Position numbers and translations under genes: made by a program. The notes beneath the pieces were generated by a model. It saw nothing but the letters and a program-made list of their open reading frames with translations. It was not told the origin of the DNA and searched no databases. A DNA stretch of 64,000 nt from Pollenia angustigena (Eukaryota; Arthropoda; Insecta; Diptera; Polleniidae), in the NCBI GenBank assembly GCA_930367215.1, contig OV884059.1, forward strand, positions 48,764,957 to 48,828,956. Direction: 5' to 3'. Positions 1-10,221 of this stretch are shown piece by piece (position 1 is the stretch's first letter; the number at the start of each line of letters is the position of its first letter).

Positions 1-73
1 CTATCTCATACCCCATTAGGTAATTAATTGATAGTTCTGAAGGAAGTTGCCTTATATCATCTATTTGCCTTTC

Positions 74-524
74 TCATGCTGATATTAATTTTTCTAATGC
101 AAATAAGTTTTCTTCGCTTTCTTTATGCATTAGGGATTCCCTCAATTTAAATACTTTTCTTCTAAATTGATTAATCAATACCTTTAATTTTGCATCAGGG
201 ATATTTTCAGCTTTCTTCTCTTTAGTCTCTTCGGACACCGCTCCATTGCTTTCTCTCGCGTTAACCATATCTATTAGATGTTGCATCTGCTTTTGATGTT
301 GTTCTTGTTGTTGCTGCATTTGTAGCTGCATCTCTATTATCATTTTTGACTTCCACTTCAGGCTCTTCAAGTGACATTTTAATTTGTTGTAGTAGACTCA
401 TTGCCGATTCTACTTGACTCTTCGTGTTTTCAAACACCTTTTCACGGAAATATAAGTCATCGTTTACTCCATGCTGCATCAATTTCTCGTTATTTGTAAA
501 AAATTCTTCCCATTTTTTGGCCAA
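74..524 (-). pseudogene. gag-like fragment of an LTR retrotransposon (BEL/Pao-like)
   Basis: Two overlapping minus-strand frames (524 to 261 and 370 to 74) make one broken gag-like protein. The first part (about 87 residues) starts with WEEFF and a helical, charged stretch resembling the N-terminus of BEL/Pao gag. The second is glutamine-rich and then continues as a helical basic segment. It lies just downstream, on the minus strand, of a repeat-rich leader and a TGGTCCTTCGA primer-binding-like site next to an apparent LTR edge, the order expected for LTR–leader–gag. The rest of the element would lie beyond the left end of the window. No protease or polymerase is visible here. The family assignment is inference; a Ty3/gypsy gag cannot be excluded. 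Confidence 0.45.
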
Positions 525-639
525 GCTTTTTATTGTTTATTCAACCGCGGCTTTTCTCACCAATTTGTTTTTAATTTTTTCAGAAATTATATTGATTTCA
601 TTATTAATTTGATTTTGAGCCTTGTATAACAGGATTCAG

Positions 640-905
640 GTAGCCATTTTCATTTTTAATTTTTTATTTCGTAAGCAATAATTTATGTATTTACCGCTTA
701 TGTAATCAATTTATTTTTGTTTTTTCTGAAGCGCAAATTTTCGTATTTGGCGCTTATATACAGTATTTATTTTATTTTTAAATACTGTACTTTTGTTTAA
801 TGGTTCATTTTTTTTTCGTAAGCGCAAATTTTCGTATTTGTCGCTTATATACAGCAATTTTTTAACTACTGTACTTTTGTTTACTGGTTCGTTTTTTTTT
901 TCTCT
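640..905 (-). repeat. tandem repeats in LTR-element leader
   Basis: There are about two and a half units of roughly 100 bases. Each carries a stretch resembling TAAGCG...CGCTTATATAC followed by TACTGTACTTTTGTTTA, and the TAAGCG/CGCTTA parts can pair as a hairpin. The array lies between the gag fragment and the primer-binding-like site. A comparable array with CGCTT...AAGCG hairpins occupies the same place in the BEL element at 15.7-16.4 kb. Confidence 0.6.
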
Positions 906-906
906 A

Positions 907-1250
907 TCGAAGGACCAATGTTTTTGAGTAGCACTTTATTTTACATACTAAAGTTTATTCTTTCAAATTGTTCCTTATATACTATTTACAATATTCTTGA
1001 AACTATCTAGTAGGCATGCGTACGTGACCATGCGCACATATTCTTATCTCTTATTTTTAGCTAAGTACAATCTGCTAATGAGTTTTTATTATCATAAAAC
1101 ATATGCATAAGGGTGATTTTCCCATGTGCGTGTGGCCAAACAATAAAATGTAATCTATTTATAGATTACCAATGAGTTTTCTTATCCTAAACAAACATAA
1201 GACAGCCAGGGATTGTTTAACAGCTGCGTGAGATTAACAGACCCACACAA
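907..1250 (-). repeat. probable LTR edge and primer-binding site of the leftmost LTR element
   Basis: On the minus strand a presumed LTR ends ...CTCAAAAACA, followed after one base by TGGTCCTTCGATAG. This shares its first eleven bases with the primer-binding site of the BEL element at 21.08 kb. The LTR would extend to the right from about 918. Its outer end is not fixed, because no second LTR copy lies in the window, so the right coordinate is only approximate. Confidence 0.4.
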
Positions 1251-1562
1251 ACTGTAAGCATATTATGACAATTGCAAATAAATTTAAAATATGTTCAACT
1301 ACTATTGAACAATAGGTTAATGTAAAATTATATAATAAACTATAAATTCGAGTTACATTAATATGATTACGCGTTTCTTAATAATTTACTTTTTTATTAA
1401 ATATTGTTTTGTTATTAAAAACTAATTATTTTTTTTTTTTTTTTTTAATTAATTTATTATTGAATCTTTCTTATCGAAATTTACAATATGTATTCAAATC
1501 CTAATTGTACTTGTTGTTTATTAGTTGTTACCAATGTAACCACTAACTGCTGTATTCAAATT

Positions 1563-2098
1563 TTAAAAATGTCTTCTAGTTAGGGTCAAAGTATCGGTTC
1601 TTTTTAGCCTCTGGTGACCTTCGAACTGAAGCAGACCCCGAGCGAGGTAGTTAGGGTGGGCCATTAGTTTACCGATGTAGCTTATTGAATATTTTTTAAT
1701 TTCCTCCTGGATAGTGGGGACGTTGAGATCTCTGTGGATAATATCATTACGTATATACCATGGGGCGCAGACAATTTTTTCGTAATATTCTAGACTGTCT
1801 TCTTTGAAGCATTTGGATGTTAGATGCGCATGCTGTACCCCATAATTGGATGCCATATGTCCATATTGGTTTTATGATGGGCTTGTATAAGAGAATTTTG
1901 TTGTCTAAGGACAAGTTTGAGTTTCGACTGAGAAGCCAATGTAGTTGAGCTGCTTTAAGTTTCATAGCCGTTATTTTCGCTTCAATATGACGAGAACAGG
2001 TCAAGCGTCTATCTATATGAATTCCCAATGTTTTTCTACCGGAACAGTGATCTTATTTATTTTTACAGCTGGGCACGTTTGTCTTCTACGGTTGCGAA
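1563..2098 (-). pseudogene. jockey ORF2, C-terminal reverse transcriptase fragment
   Basis: Minus-strand frames 2,028-1,747 and 1,856-1,563 together encode the end of a jockey-type RT. The fragment includes the segment with GIHIDRRLT, a lysine-rich helix, KPIWTYGIQLWG, SRILR, APWYIRNDIIHRDL and the terminal NYLARGLLQ region. A frameshift near 1,790-1,800 separates the two frames. The second copy at 20,433-19,993 carries the same region in one frame, so the lesion is specific to this copy. Rightward the homology continues to about 2,098 (NRRRQTCP-like) and then stops at the joint with the inverted ORF1 segment. Confidence 0.85.
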
Positions 2099-2270
2099 CT
2101 AGCTCTTGACGAGTACGGACGTGTATCAGTGAGTAACAAAAATACAAAAAAAAAAAAAAATAATATAATAAAAAAAAAAAGTGAAAAAATATTTACCGTA
2201 GGTGAAAAAAAATATTTGTAATAGGTGAAAAAAAAAGAACAATAATTAGTGTGCCCGAAGAGATTTGTGA

Positions 2271-3384
2271 ATGAGCCTCACAAATACTCCCAATAAGGAG
2301 AGTAGGCCCAGCACAAATAGCAGAAATGCGTATATTGTGGTAAGCTCCCCGAGCGTGAGCAATGAAAACATTCGATACCCTGAATTAAACAAACATCTTT
2401 TAAGTGCAAAAATTGCCAGCGCAACTGGTTTTCCATACAGAAATTTAAGTTCAAGTGTGCCCAACCTGAGCAAGTGTGTTGATCCGACCGTAAATGTGGT
2501 TCAAAGTGTGAAGCCGTCTGACCAGAGGAATAATAACGAAAAACCTGGAACATCACGATTTGCATTAACAAATACAGGAGCTGTACCAAAAAGTACTAAA
2601 GTGCAAACAGGCATGGACAGATATATAACAATAACTAAGAGAAAGGCTAGCCCTAGGTCCACCCAACAGGAACGCGTGGCCAAACAATACAAAGGCTCTA
2701 ACGTAGTCTCTTTGCCAACAAATGGTAACAGATTCTCTGTACTATCCATACCTGACGATGAAGAAGCAGAATTAGCTAATGGGACAGCCACTAAAGAAGT
2801 TAAACCGCCACCTATCTATCTGCGGGAGCAAACATCAAATAGCATAGTCAACATGTTGACTCAACTTGTAGGTAAGAACAATTTCTACGTCGTTTCTATA
2901 CGACGCGGACAAATTCAAGAGACCAAAATTCAAGCCAGTACAGAAACGAACTTTCGTATTATATCAAGACACCTGGACGCAGAAAATAAAAGCTACTATA
3001 CATACCAATTAAAAAGTGCTAAGGGATTGATTATTGTCATAAAAGGCATAGATAGTTCCGTTCCTACAGATGAAATAAAATCTGCCGTAGAGCAAGAGGG
3101 GTACGAGGTAAAATCGGTTCATAACATTTTGAACAGGAACAAAGTTCCCCAACCACTGCACCGCATTGAGATATCGTTTGATTCATCGGTTCTCAAAACC
3201 AAAAATTCAGTTCATCCCATATACAACTTGCGCTACCTACTCAACAGAAGAATAACTGTTGAGGAGCCAATAAAACGAAAGGGTCCCTCCCAATGCACAA
3301 ACTGTCAGGAATATGGGCATACAAAATCATATTGTAAATTGCCTCACGTATGTGTGGTTTGTGGCGTCTGCAAATGTAGAGGTA
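2271..3384 (+). CDS. jockey ORF1 (gag-like, zinc-knuckle nucleic-acid-binding protein), 3'-truncated
   Basis: An open frame starts at ATG 2,271 after an A-rich 5' UTR that begins near 2,100. The protein is serine/asparagine rich in its first half. It contains an RNA-binding-like middle region and ends in zinc knuckles: CTNCQEYGHTKSYC at about residues 343-356, then the start of a second (CVVCG). This is the layout of jockey ORF1, which packages element RNA into ribonucleoprotein particles. Homology ends at about 3,384. The last 20 or so residues of the open frame are translated from inverted ORF2 sequence and are an artefact of the joint. The segment is inverted relative to both neighbouring ORF2 pieces. 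Confidence 0.8.
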
Positions 3385-3385
3385 T

Positions 3386-4574
3386 GCGTGCTCAGGTTTG
3401 TTGGCATATCCGCTGTGTATATTATATATATAAGCGGTCCTAATATGCTGCCTTGGGGAACACCAGCAGTAATTTTCTTGAGGGGGGAGTATTTATCTTG
3501 CGACCTTACTATGAATGTTCTGCCTGTTAGATAGCTCTCCAGAAGCTTGTGAGTGTTTTGAGGAAGCATTTTTTTGATGAGTAGCCCATCATGCCAAACT
3601 TTGTCAAATGCTTGGGAAATGTCTATAAACAGGGCTGAGCAGTATTGCTTTTTCTCAAACGCCGATGTAATAAGGGTGACAATTCTATGCACTGGATTCG
3701 CTCTGAATCCGAACTGGTGATCCGGGATGATGTTGTGTTCATTTAGATGAGGAGTTATACTTAAAACGAATATTTTTTAGAAAAGCTTCGATAGGATTGA
3801 TAATAAGATTATCGGTCTGTACGACGCAACCTGGCTAGCATCTTTGCCTGGCTTGGGAATCATAACAATTATAGATCTCTTCCATGAGGATGGGAAGTAT
3901 CCGACTCTTAATATCGCGTTAAAAATGAGCAGCAAGATTCTAGAAGCAGACGATGGTAAGTTTCTTATCATTGACCCTGTGATGCGGTCAGGTCCGGGAA
4001 ATTTTCTAATATTCACTTTTTCTATTGCAGATTTTACTTGAGTAATGTTAAATTTTATTGGATGGTTTACCATATCAGGAATGATTGGACGACAGGAACA
4101 AGTATGTGCATCATGTGGCGTGAAAACTTTCTCAAGGTGGCCCGCAAAAGCGTTTAATTTTTCATGTGTGTTTTTTGCCCAAGTGCGGTTTTCCAGTCTT
4201 AATGGAGATTCTTGGGTTACAGGGCATTTCATATGCCGTACAGCCTTCCATAAGCTATAATTTTTGTGGCATCTAGGCTGTTTAGATAGCCTTCTATTGC
4301 AGACTCGTGGTTCTGTCTCAATTTGTTGCGAAGAGTTGTCAGGCATAATTGTAGTTGGGCCTTAGTGGTTGGGGAACGACTGTTTTGCCATTGTCTTCTT
4401 AAATTCCTTTTTTCTCTGATAAGGGTCTCTACATCCGTCGATGTACTGTAAGGAGCACGTTTAATTGTCCGCTTTATTGAGGTTGCATTTCTTGCTGCAG
4501 AATCCAAGACTTCTGTAAATCGGTCGACAGCTATTTGGATGTCAGATGAATTTTTTAGCGGAATGCACTGTGAT
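3386..4574 (-). pseudogene. jockey ORF2, linker and N-terminal reverse transcriptase half
   Basis: Minus-strand frames (4,507-4,229, 4,346-3,777 and about 3,760-3,386) give the endonuclease–RT linker and RT blocks. Visible motifs are FPGPDRITGSMIRNLP, PKPGKDASQVASYRPI, SALFIDISQAFDKVWHDGLL, and GVPQGSILGPLIYIIYTADMP. The last block is STFADAT, where the catalytic FADD box breaks off into the inverted ORF1 segment. Frameshifts occur near 4,290 and 3,770. No endonuclease domain is present upstream; the recognisable homology begins near 4,574, next to a small MITE. Confidence 0.85.
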
Positions 4575-4578
4575 AGGT

Positions 4579-4912
4579 GAGGGCTTTTTATTTTAATAAA
4601 AATTCGTGTAACTTAATTAAAGTCTCAAAAAGTATTCATTACAGCTCATTTTATTTTTTTCAAATAGTGCTATCTGCTTTTTTAATTGTTCAAGTCGATA
4701 AAATTTTAATTTGTAAATAGTGCTATCAGACATATAAGCGCGAATATCTGGAATTAAAAAAAATTAATATATGTATGATTTAGACGTTTATTTTTAGTAA
4801 CATTATAAAATAAAGTTAAGTTAATACTCCTAGATTTATCGAAAAAATCTGTTTTTTTGCTCTCCTGTAAAACTGTGATTTTTCAGATAGCACTATTTAA
4901 AAAATAACCCTC
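4579..4912. mobile_element. small MITE with GAGGG termini
   Basis: The ends are inverted: GAGGGCTTTTTATTTTAATA at the left and the complement of a GAGGGTTATTTTTTAAATAG-like end at the right. Inside, the AAATAGTGCTATCTG motif recurs in both orientations. It has no coding capacity. The target duplication is not clear. It abuts the truncated edge of the jockey ORF2. Confidence 0.55.
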
Positions 4913-5094
4913 GATATTCTGTCTTATAGTTAGTATGATGGTTATTTTGTTGAACTATTTATGGTTTTTAATCCAAATTTTTAATATTTTTAATAAGGCT
5001 CAAGTTCATCAAACTTAATTTTCATTTTATTATTTTTATGAAGAAAGGAATTTCACAACATGAAAATTAATTAAAATTGTTACTGATAAGCTTT

Positions 5095-5190
5095 CATTCT
5101 GACCGTGGCCGGGGCTCAAACCCTGGCTGGCAGGTTTACCATGACATGTTTCGATCGCAACCACTCGATCTCCCCAGATGGATTTGCCGT
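5095..5190 (-). other. possible tRNA-derived SINE head or tRNA-like fragment
   Basis: On the minus strand a GGGGAGATCGAGTGGTTGCG segment resembles a tRNA 5' end with an A box. About 40 bases on, GGGTTTGAGCCCCGG resembles a B box and acceptor-side stem. The spacing matches a tRNA-like promoter, but the arms do not pair as a complete tRNA. A pol III SINE head is the best guess; chance similarity is possible. Confidence 0.3.
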
Positions 5191-5199
5191 CTTACATTC

Positions 5200-5814
5200 T
5201 CAGTCATCGACGACTGCTGCCGTCAATAGTCAAACATCAATCCTAAAACCAAATTGTATTTTAACCTTTGGTAGATCGAAATTTGGATTTTTGAATGATT
5301 ATCCATTTTAATTGATTTTATCTTTTTTTCCTTACTTCTGTTATTCTGTATTATTTGTGTTTATCTTATGTTAATAATACTCACTTACATACGTTATATT
5401 TTTTAAATCAATTTTTTATAATTTCATATTTAAAAATTTTAAATTCAATTTTATATTTGAATGTTCTTTTCACAAAAAAATTTCAAATTGAAAAAATATT
5501 AAATAGACATACAAACATACATATGTATAATAAAAAATTCGAAGAAGATACATAACCCAATAAGTAATACTAACAACAATTTTAGGCAATACTTATTGTA
5601 TAAATTACCAATTATTTAAGGCAATTAAACTTAGTTTTTTTTTTTTATATAAAAATAAATCACCTATGCACGCCTTGGTAAAACTACCAAGATGATTTCT
5701 TTGGGTGTTTTATACTTTCATAATAATCATTCCAAATAGTAATAACCTGGCAACACAGAAAAAGGTATGTTCAGTGAGTCAAATTTTTTGTTAGTTGAAT
5801 TAAATCCGATATAT
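5200..5814. other. AT-rich intergenic stretch without recognised feature
   Basis: It holds A/T runs and short low-complexity sequence only. The short open frames have no recognisable protein motifs. Confidence 0.5.
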
Positions 5815-6446
5815 CATATGGGCAAATCCTGCGTGACGAACCCTACATTCGCACGAGTTTTCTGATTGATATATTTAAATTTTTTGGTCTTTCAAAAGAG
5901 ACAGCTTCAACTTATTTATAGTTTTTAGTGACATTAATATGTGCTTACGAATGGCATATATCATGATTTCTTAGCAAGTATTTGTTGCGAAATAATTAAT
6001 CACAAAGTCTTGTGACGCACGCTACAAAAATTGGAAAAAAAAAACTTCAAAGGTTGAAGTGCGTTTTCCTTATTTTTAGCGAATTTGGCATGATAAGGTA
6101 TACAAAATCTTATTCCTTAAAGAAAGATGACTGAATTCTAAACGCACTTATTCGCAGCCAAAAAATGTTGTGATTTTTTGACAAAATCCGTGAACCCTTT
6201 GTGACGCCGCTACATAACGCACGCTACAGTTCTTCCAGTAGTATTTTATTATTATATTTTATTTATTTTAACAAAAAAATTATATTTTTATGAATTGGAT
6301 TTCTTAAACTAATTTATTAACTAATGAATATCAACTTTTTTTTAACGAAATTTATATTTTGATAAGTCTGCTAATAATAATGCTAAATTCACGTATAACA
6401 TTAAGGGCTAAAAAATCAGAGCAAGTTAAACTCTCTTTTTGGTTTA

Positions 6447-6622
6447 AAATATGGGCAAATCCCAGAAACAGTCCACCAACCAAAAATTTTTCAAATGAAT
6501 TTTTTTTTAATGGAATATAAGACAAGATGTATAATTTAATTTTTATATTAAAAAATATGTATTTCAATGATCATTAATGCAATAATTTTTACCAAATTCT
6601 ACCCCTCCACTGATTTCTTAAT
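6447..6622. repeat. MITE-like repeat in the centre of the foldback element
   Basis: About 175 bases starting ATATGGGCAAATCCCAGAAA. They match, in inverted orientation, the stretch at 29,397-29,577. It lies in the unpaired centre of the foldback and probably represents an independent insertion or a shared internal module. Confidence 0.5.
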
Positions 6623-6848
6623 GTTATACGTGAATTTAGCATTGTTTTAGGTGATTTTTGTGATTAAAATAGCACTTACAGCAGACTTATCAAAATATAA
6701 ATTTCGTTAAAAAAAAAGTTGATATTCATTAGTTAAGAAATTAGTTTAAGAAATGCAATTCATAAAAATATAATTTGTTTTGTTAAAATAATTAAAATAT
6801 AACGATAAAATACTACTGGAAAAACTGTAGCATGCGTTATGTAGCGTG

Positions 6849-7262
6849 AATTTTGTAATGGGATTTCTTGGGAGTGTTTTTAAAAAAAGAATAAAATAAC
6901 TACACTCAACTGTGGATACTTAACAACTGACTTCATTTAATTTCTTAAATATTTATTGAACTTATTGTTAACACAAATTTTTGTTAATTCGGCTTAATAT
7001 GCATTTTACAATTTTTGCTTGCTTATGCTAAATATTGACATTATTTCTTAATTATTTTATATTAATATTGGACGGTTTCAATTCTTGGAATTGCGACCGA
7101 AAAATAATTTTGTTTTCTGTACTTAAACGGAAATGAGTTTGCTGTTACATTTAATTTATTTTAATGTTATTTTGTGCTTATTATGTTTTCAATAAATTCA
7201 TCAATAGTGTCATTACATGTCACTTACATAAAGTGTGTGTATTTGAATTTGTATATGTAACT
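6849..7262 (-). repeat. 3' LTR of the errantivirus
   Basis: This 414-base LTR reads AGTTACATATACAAAT at its start on the minus strand and ends ...CCCATTACAAAATT. It matches 28,093-28,756 apart from the hairpin insertion in the latter and point changes. It is preceded by a polypurine tract and followed by the CGTG duplication. Confidence 0.9.
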
Positions 7263-7277
7263 TCTCCCCCCTTTAGA
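7263..7277 (-). promoter_or_regulatory. errantivirus polypurine tract
   Basis: On the minus strand TAAAGGGGGGAGA lies immediately before the LTR start, the expected primer position for plus-strand DNA synthesis. Confidence 0.8.
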
Positions 7278-7308
7278 TTAGAATTCACCTGAATTATTTT
7301 GTTCAAAT

Positions 7309-8270
7309 TTATTTTAATATATGTAGGTATTTTAGCTTTGTTCTCCAAAGTATAATTATTAATATTATTGTAAGTATTAGAAAGAAGTTACATCCGTATA
7401 TCACTTTATTATGGGTTTTCAAATTAGAAATGTTTTTAAAATTTATTTCATTTTTTTCATCTAATTGTTCGAACGTAAGCTTTTCTGTAAAATTATTTAT
7501 ATCGTTGTATCGCAAACTCATAATATTTCCTTCAAACTTTTCAGCTAAATTAGAATAGTAATAAAATCAAAAAAAAATAAAAAAAAAAAAAAAATAATAA
7601 TCATTAATTTTTATAGAACAATTGTTAAACTGAATTACATAATTTCCATTTAGAATAGTATTATTATTTTTATTACATGTAGTGTTAACAAACAATTTTA
7701 TTGCGTTTTTAACCAAGATTGTTTTTTCATCCAGTGCTATAAGTTCTAATGCTCTGTTTGTTATTAGTTTACAGTTTTTTGTTAGTATGGTTACTAGATT
7801 TTAATTGTCTGAAGTATTTACTTTCTTCAAACTTCATAGTTTTATTTTTATATGTGAAAACTTCTTCTATTCTGGATTATATTTCTTTTTGATTTTTATC
7901 CGGTAATGGTATAATTTTCCTTATTTTTACTTGTATGAACAATTTTGGTATTCTAAGGCTTAATATTAGATAAGTATTATTACAAGTTGCTGTACCTAAT
8001 TGCAAATTTTTTAATTTATTAAAGTCAATATTATATTTTTCAATTTCGTGATTTGTCAAAATATTTGGGTGAACTAACCCATATTTGCCTGAAACTACAT
8101 TGTCTTGAATTTGTTCCATTTTGCTTTTTATTAATTGGATTTTTGTCATTTGTTGTAAGTACATGTGTTGTTGATATTCTTCATCTACAATTTTATTTAT
8201 AGTATTAATACCTCTTTCAATTTCTTTTCTATCATCTTTTACAATATTTCTTATTTGATTTATCGCTAAA
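7309..8270 (-). pseudogene. errantivirus env, 3' (membrane-proximal) part
   Basis: Minus-strand frames from the TTAA at 8,271 down to 7,877, then broken sequence, then 7,521-7,309. They make the C-terminal half of an errantivirus-type envelope. A helical region is followed near the end by a hydrophobic segment (FFLILTIILIIILW) that fits a transmembrane anchor, and a short basic tail. Several stops and frame changes lie between the two frames. The N-terminal half lies 14 kb away at 22,371-22,795, separated by the piggyBac-like and BEL insertions. The apparent start of the 8,320 frame lies inside the inserted element and is not the gene's own start. Confidence 0.7.
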
Positions 8271-8600
8271 TTAACCCTCTGCGACTGATGTGGTAGTCTA
8301 GCAGACACCAACAAACACAAAAGAGTATTTTGTACCGTTAGTTTCCAAACATCTACTCTCGGGTTCTCTGTACCTTTTTATTGTGTACTCATGCGTATGT
8401 TATTATGTTTAGATCTATTGATGTAATCACACGTGCCAGTGCAAGCAAAAAAGTGTCTGAGAGACAATCACATCAATATTTTTGTTATATTTGCATAGTG
8501 TCTGCTGGACAACATGTCAGTAAAATATTATATTTTCTTAGTGTCTGTCAAACAACACGTCTGCAAAATTGTTTTTTTTTTTTTTTTTTTTGGTTATGCT

Positions 8601-9343
8601 TGTTGGCGCCCGACTTGGGACCAACTCGCAATAGGTAGAATAGGGGGTTGATGTTAAAATAAGTAATTAAAGGGGGGAGACTTTCCCAATGAGCAGACGC
8701 ACCTGCTGTGGCTGGAAGATACGGAGTAATCTCTGTAGCTGTAGTGATGGTGGCTGATGGTTACTCTGACAATTAAGGGTGGATAATGTCCCAGTGCGTG
8801 TCCCTTGTACCGTGGAGTAATATTCCAGTGGATTCTGGGCTGATCAATTGAACACAAGACTGCGTATGGAGTACCAAAACAATATAGCAAATTCTCTTGC
8901 TGTTTTAATTAGAGTAAGGTCTTTATCAACCTTTTAGACACTACACAAATTTGTTATTGGTTTAAACTTATTTTATTTCACTTCGGTTGGTTTTCGACAA
9001 TGGATTTTAACAATTTGTTTTTGTTTAATTAGTATAAAAAATGATTATGATAATTTCAGAGAATGTATTTAGTTTTTCACTACCTGTCTCTATTGGTTGG
9101 TTTTTTTTTTCAATTAGAATTTTCACTGAATTTGTACACTACAAAAAAATAAACACATTATTTTTCTTTTCTTACGCTTAAACTCCGCACTTGTTCACAT
9201 CTAAAGAAGAACTGATCAAAAAAGCCAAAGCAACAGGACGAATGTTAGAAGGTGGCTGTATAAAACAGCTGTCGAGTTGCGGCCATCAGTTACATCTGTC
9301 TGTACAACATTAAAAGTTGCCAGATCGTTTTCGCACCCAAACA
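8601..9343 (-). repeat. 3' LTR of the BEL element
   Basis: 743 bases, starting TGTTTGGGTGCGAAAACG on the minus strand and ending GGGCGCCAACA. It matches 21,085-21,827 except for about six substitutions. Confidence 0.95.
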
Positions 9344-9358
9344 TCCCGCCCCCCTTGC
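9344..9358 (-). promoter_or_regulatory. BEL polypurine tract
   Basis: On the minus strand AAGGGGGGCGGGA directly precedes the 3' LTR. The equivalent position outside the 5' LTR lacks it, as expected. Confidence 0.85.
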
Positions 9359-9574
9359 TTTATTGCAACAAAGCAATGAGGACTGGGGTGTCTGGGTGGA
9401 TTAGTTCTAGCAGAAAAAACCAACATAAAGACGAGCAGTTTAAAGTACAGTATAGTTAGATATAATAATAATTCAGTAATATGGTGTAGGAAAGGTTAGT
9501 ATAAATTCATTAATAATAATAATACAAAAAAATGGTAGAGATGTGGTGTCATGCAGACGATGATTTTCATGGAA

Positions 9575-10179
9575 TCAGGCAAACTTGCCGATAATGACCC
9601 ATCCCAGGGCGGTGTCTTGGGCGAGTGGTGTTGAACCTGGGGATGACGACTGCAAACCGCTGCGTATCAGGCGAGGGTAAACGTCAGCTCCTAGGATGAT
9701 GTTAACGTTATGGCCCTCAAAAAACTCGGTGTCAGCCAGACGTAGGTTTCGGTAAGTGTCAGAGACACTCCGGTCTAGTGTCTTTGTTGGGATCTTTTCA
9801 GGCAAATGCGACGATACCCGGGCCTTGACCGGGATGGAACCTGCGTGGTCAAACCGCGCCCTTATAGAGATTTGGCACCACTTCTCCGACTCGTACCTCT
9901 CAAAGGGCAGGTGATACCTGTCCACCAAAAACGTGGCGATGGAGCTCGTTGGAGCGGCGGGGTTGATCAGACCGCGGACTTGACAAGGCAGTTTCTGCAG
10001 TACCTTTGACGAGCGACCACATCTTTCCGGTCTGATACGGTCATATTTAAGAACTTTACGCATTTGCGGAGAGGGTGATCTTTACGGCAGATTTTGCAGT
10101 CGGGGGTTTTTGTTTGTAAGCGGCCGCCCACCTTGCGTTCTTCAAGGGGTGAAGCGGTTTCGCGGTGACGAGGACGCAT
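9575..10179 (-). CDS. third ORF of the BEL element: extra gag zinc-knuckle and A17-type protease-like module
   Basis: Two overlapping minus-strand frames follow the integrase by about 40 bases. The first (ATG at 10,179) has a gag-type knuckle region with CKICRKDHPLRKC and YCRNC. The second (10,063-9,575) resembles the BEL aspartic protease region, ending with ILGADVYPRLI and LGWVIIGKF. Both are clear but divergent relatives of the element's own gag/protease at 13.3-15.5 kb (CLLCNQSHPLRLC, LLGGDVYPKII, FGWIITGKV). At the expected protease active site the sequence reads LINPAAP instead of a LID-type aspartate, so it is probably inactive. A frame change near 10,020 may be a mutation. This slot is where env lies in some BEL elements. 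Capture from a related element or partial duplication are both possible. Confidence 0.65.
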
Positions 10180-10205
10180 AATTTCTGGAATAAGAAAGAT
10201 ATAGG
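10180..10205 (-). promoter_or_regulatory. candidate splice acceptor before the BEL third ORF
   Basis: The minus strand reads CCCCTATATCTTTCTTATTCCAG followed within five bases by the ATG of the third ORF. A pyrimidine tract plus CAG at this point would suit expression from a spliced subgenomic RNA, as known for retroviral env genes. No donor has been identified. Confidence 0.4.
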
Positions 10206-10221
10206 GGAAATAAATTAATTG

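Larger units (their letters stand above)
1435..4574 (-). mobile_element. rearranged jockey-clade non-LTR retrotransposon
   Basis: A poly(T) run at about 1,431-1,446 is the complement of the 3' poly(A) tail, followed leftward-to-rightward by ORF2 C-terminus (minus), 5' UTR plus ORF1 (plus), and the ORF2 linker/RT half (minus). The 3' part is nearly identical to the second copy at 19,847-20,520, which shows the family and 3' boundary. Joints are near 2,098 and 3,385. About 60-70 residues of the RT expected between the two ORF2 pieces are missing. Twin priming or template switching during insertion could produce such an inverted 5' segment. A later inversion or a chimera of two insertions is also possible. 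Confidence 0.8.

Noticed and set aside
5105..5311. 68-codon plus-strand frame
   Set aside because: It covers the possible SINE head on the other strand and has no protein motif.
8654..8890. 78-codon frame, identical at 21,138-21,374
   Set aside because: Both lie at the same position in the two BEL LTRs, so they are identical because LTRs are copies. No protein family is recognised.
9277..9459. 60-codon plus-strand frame across the BEL 3' LTR edge
   Set aside because: It spans the LTR and polypurine tract and has no recognised motif.
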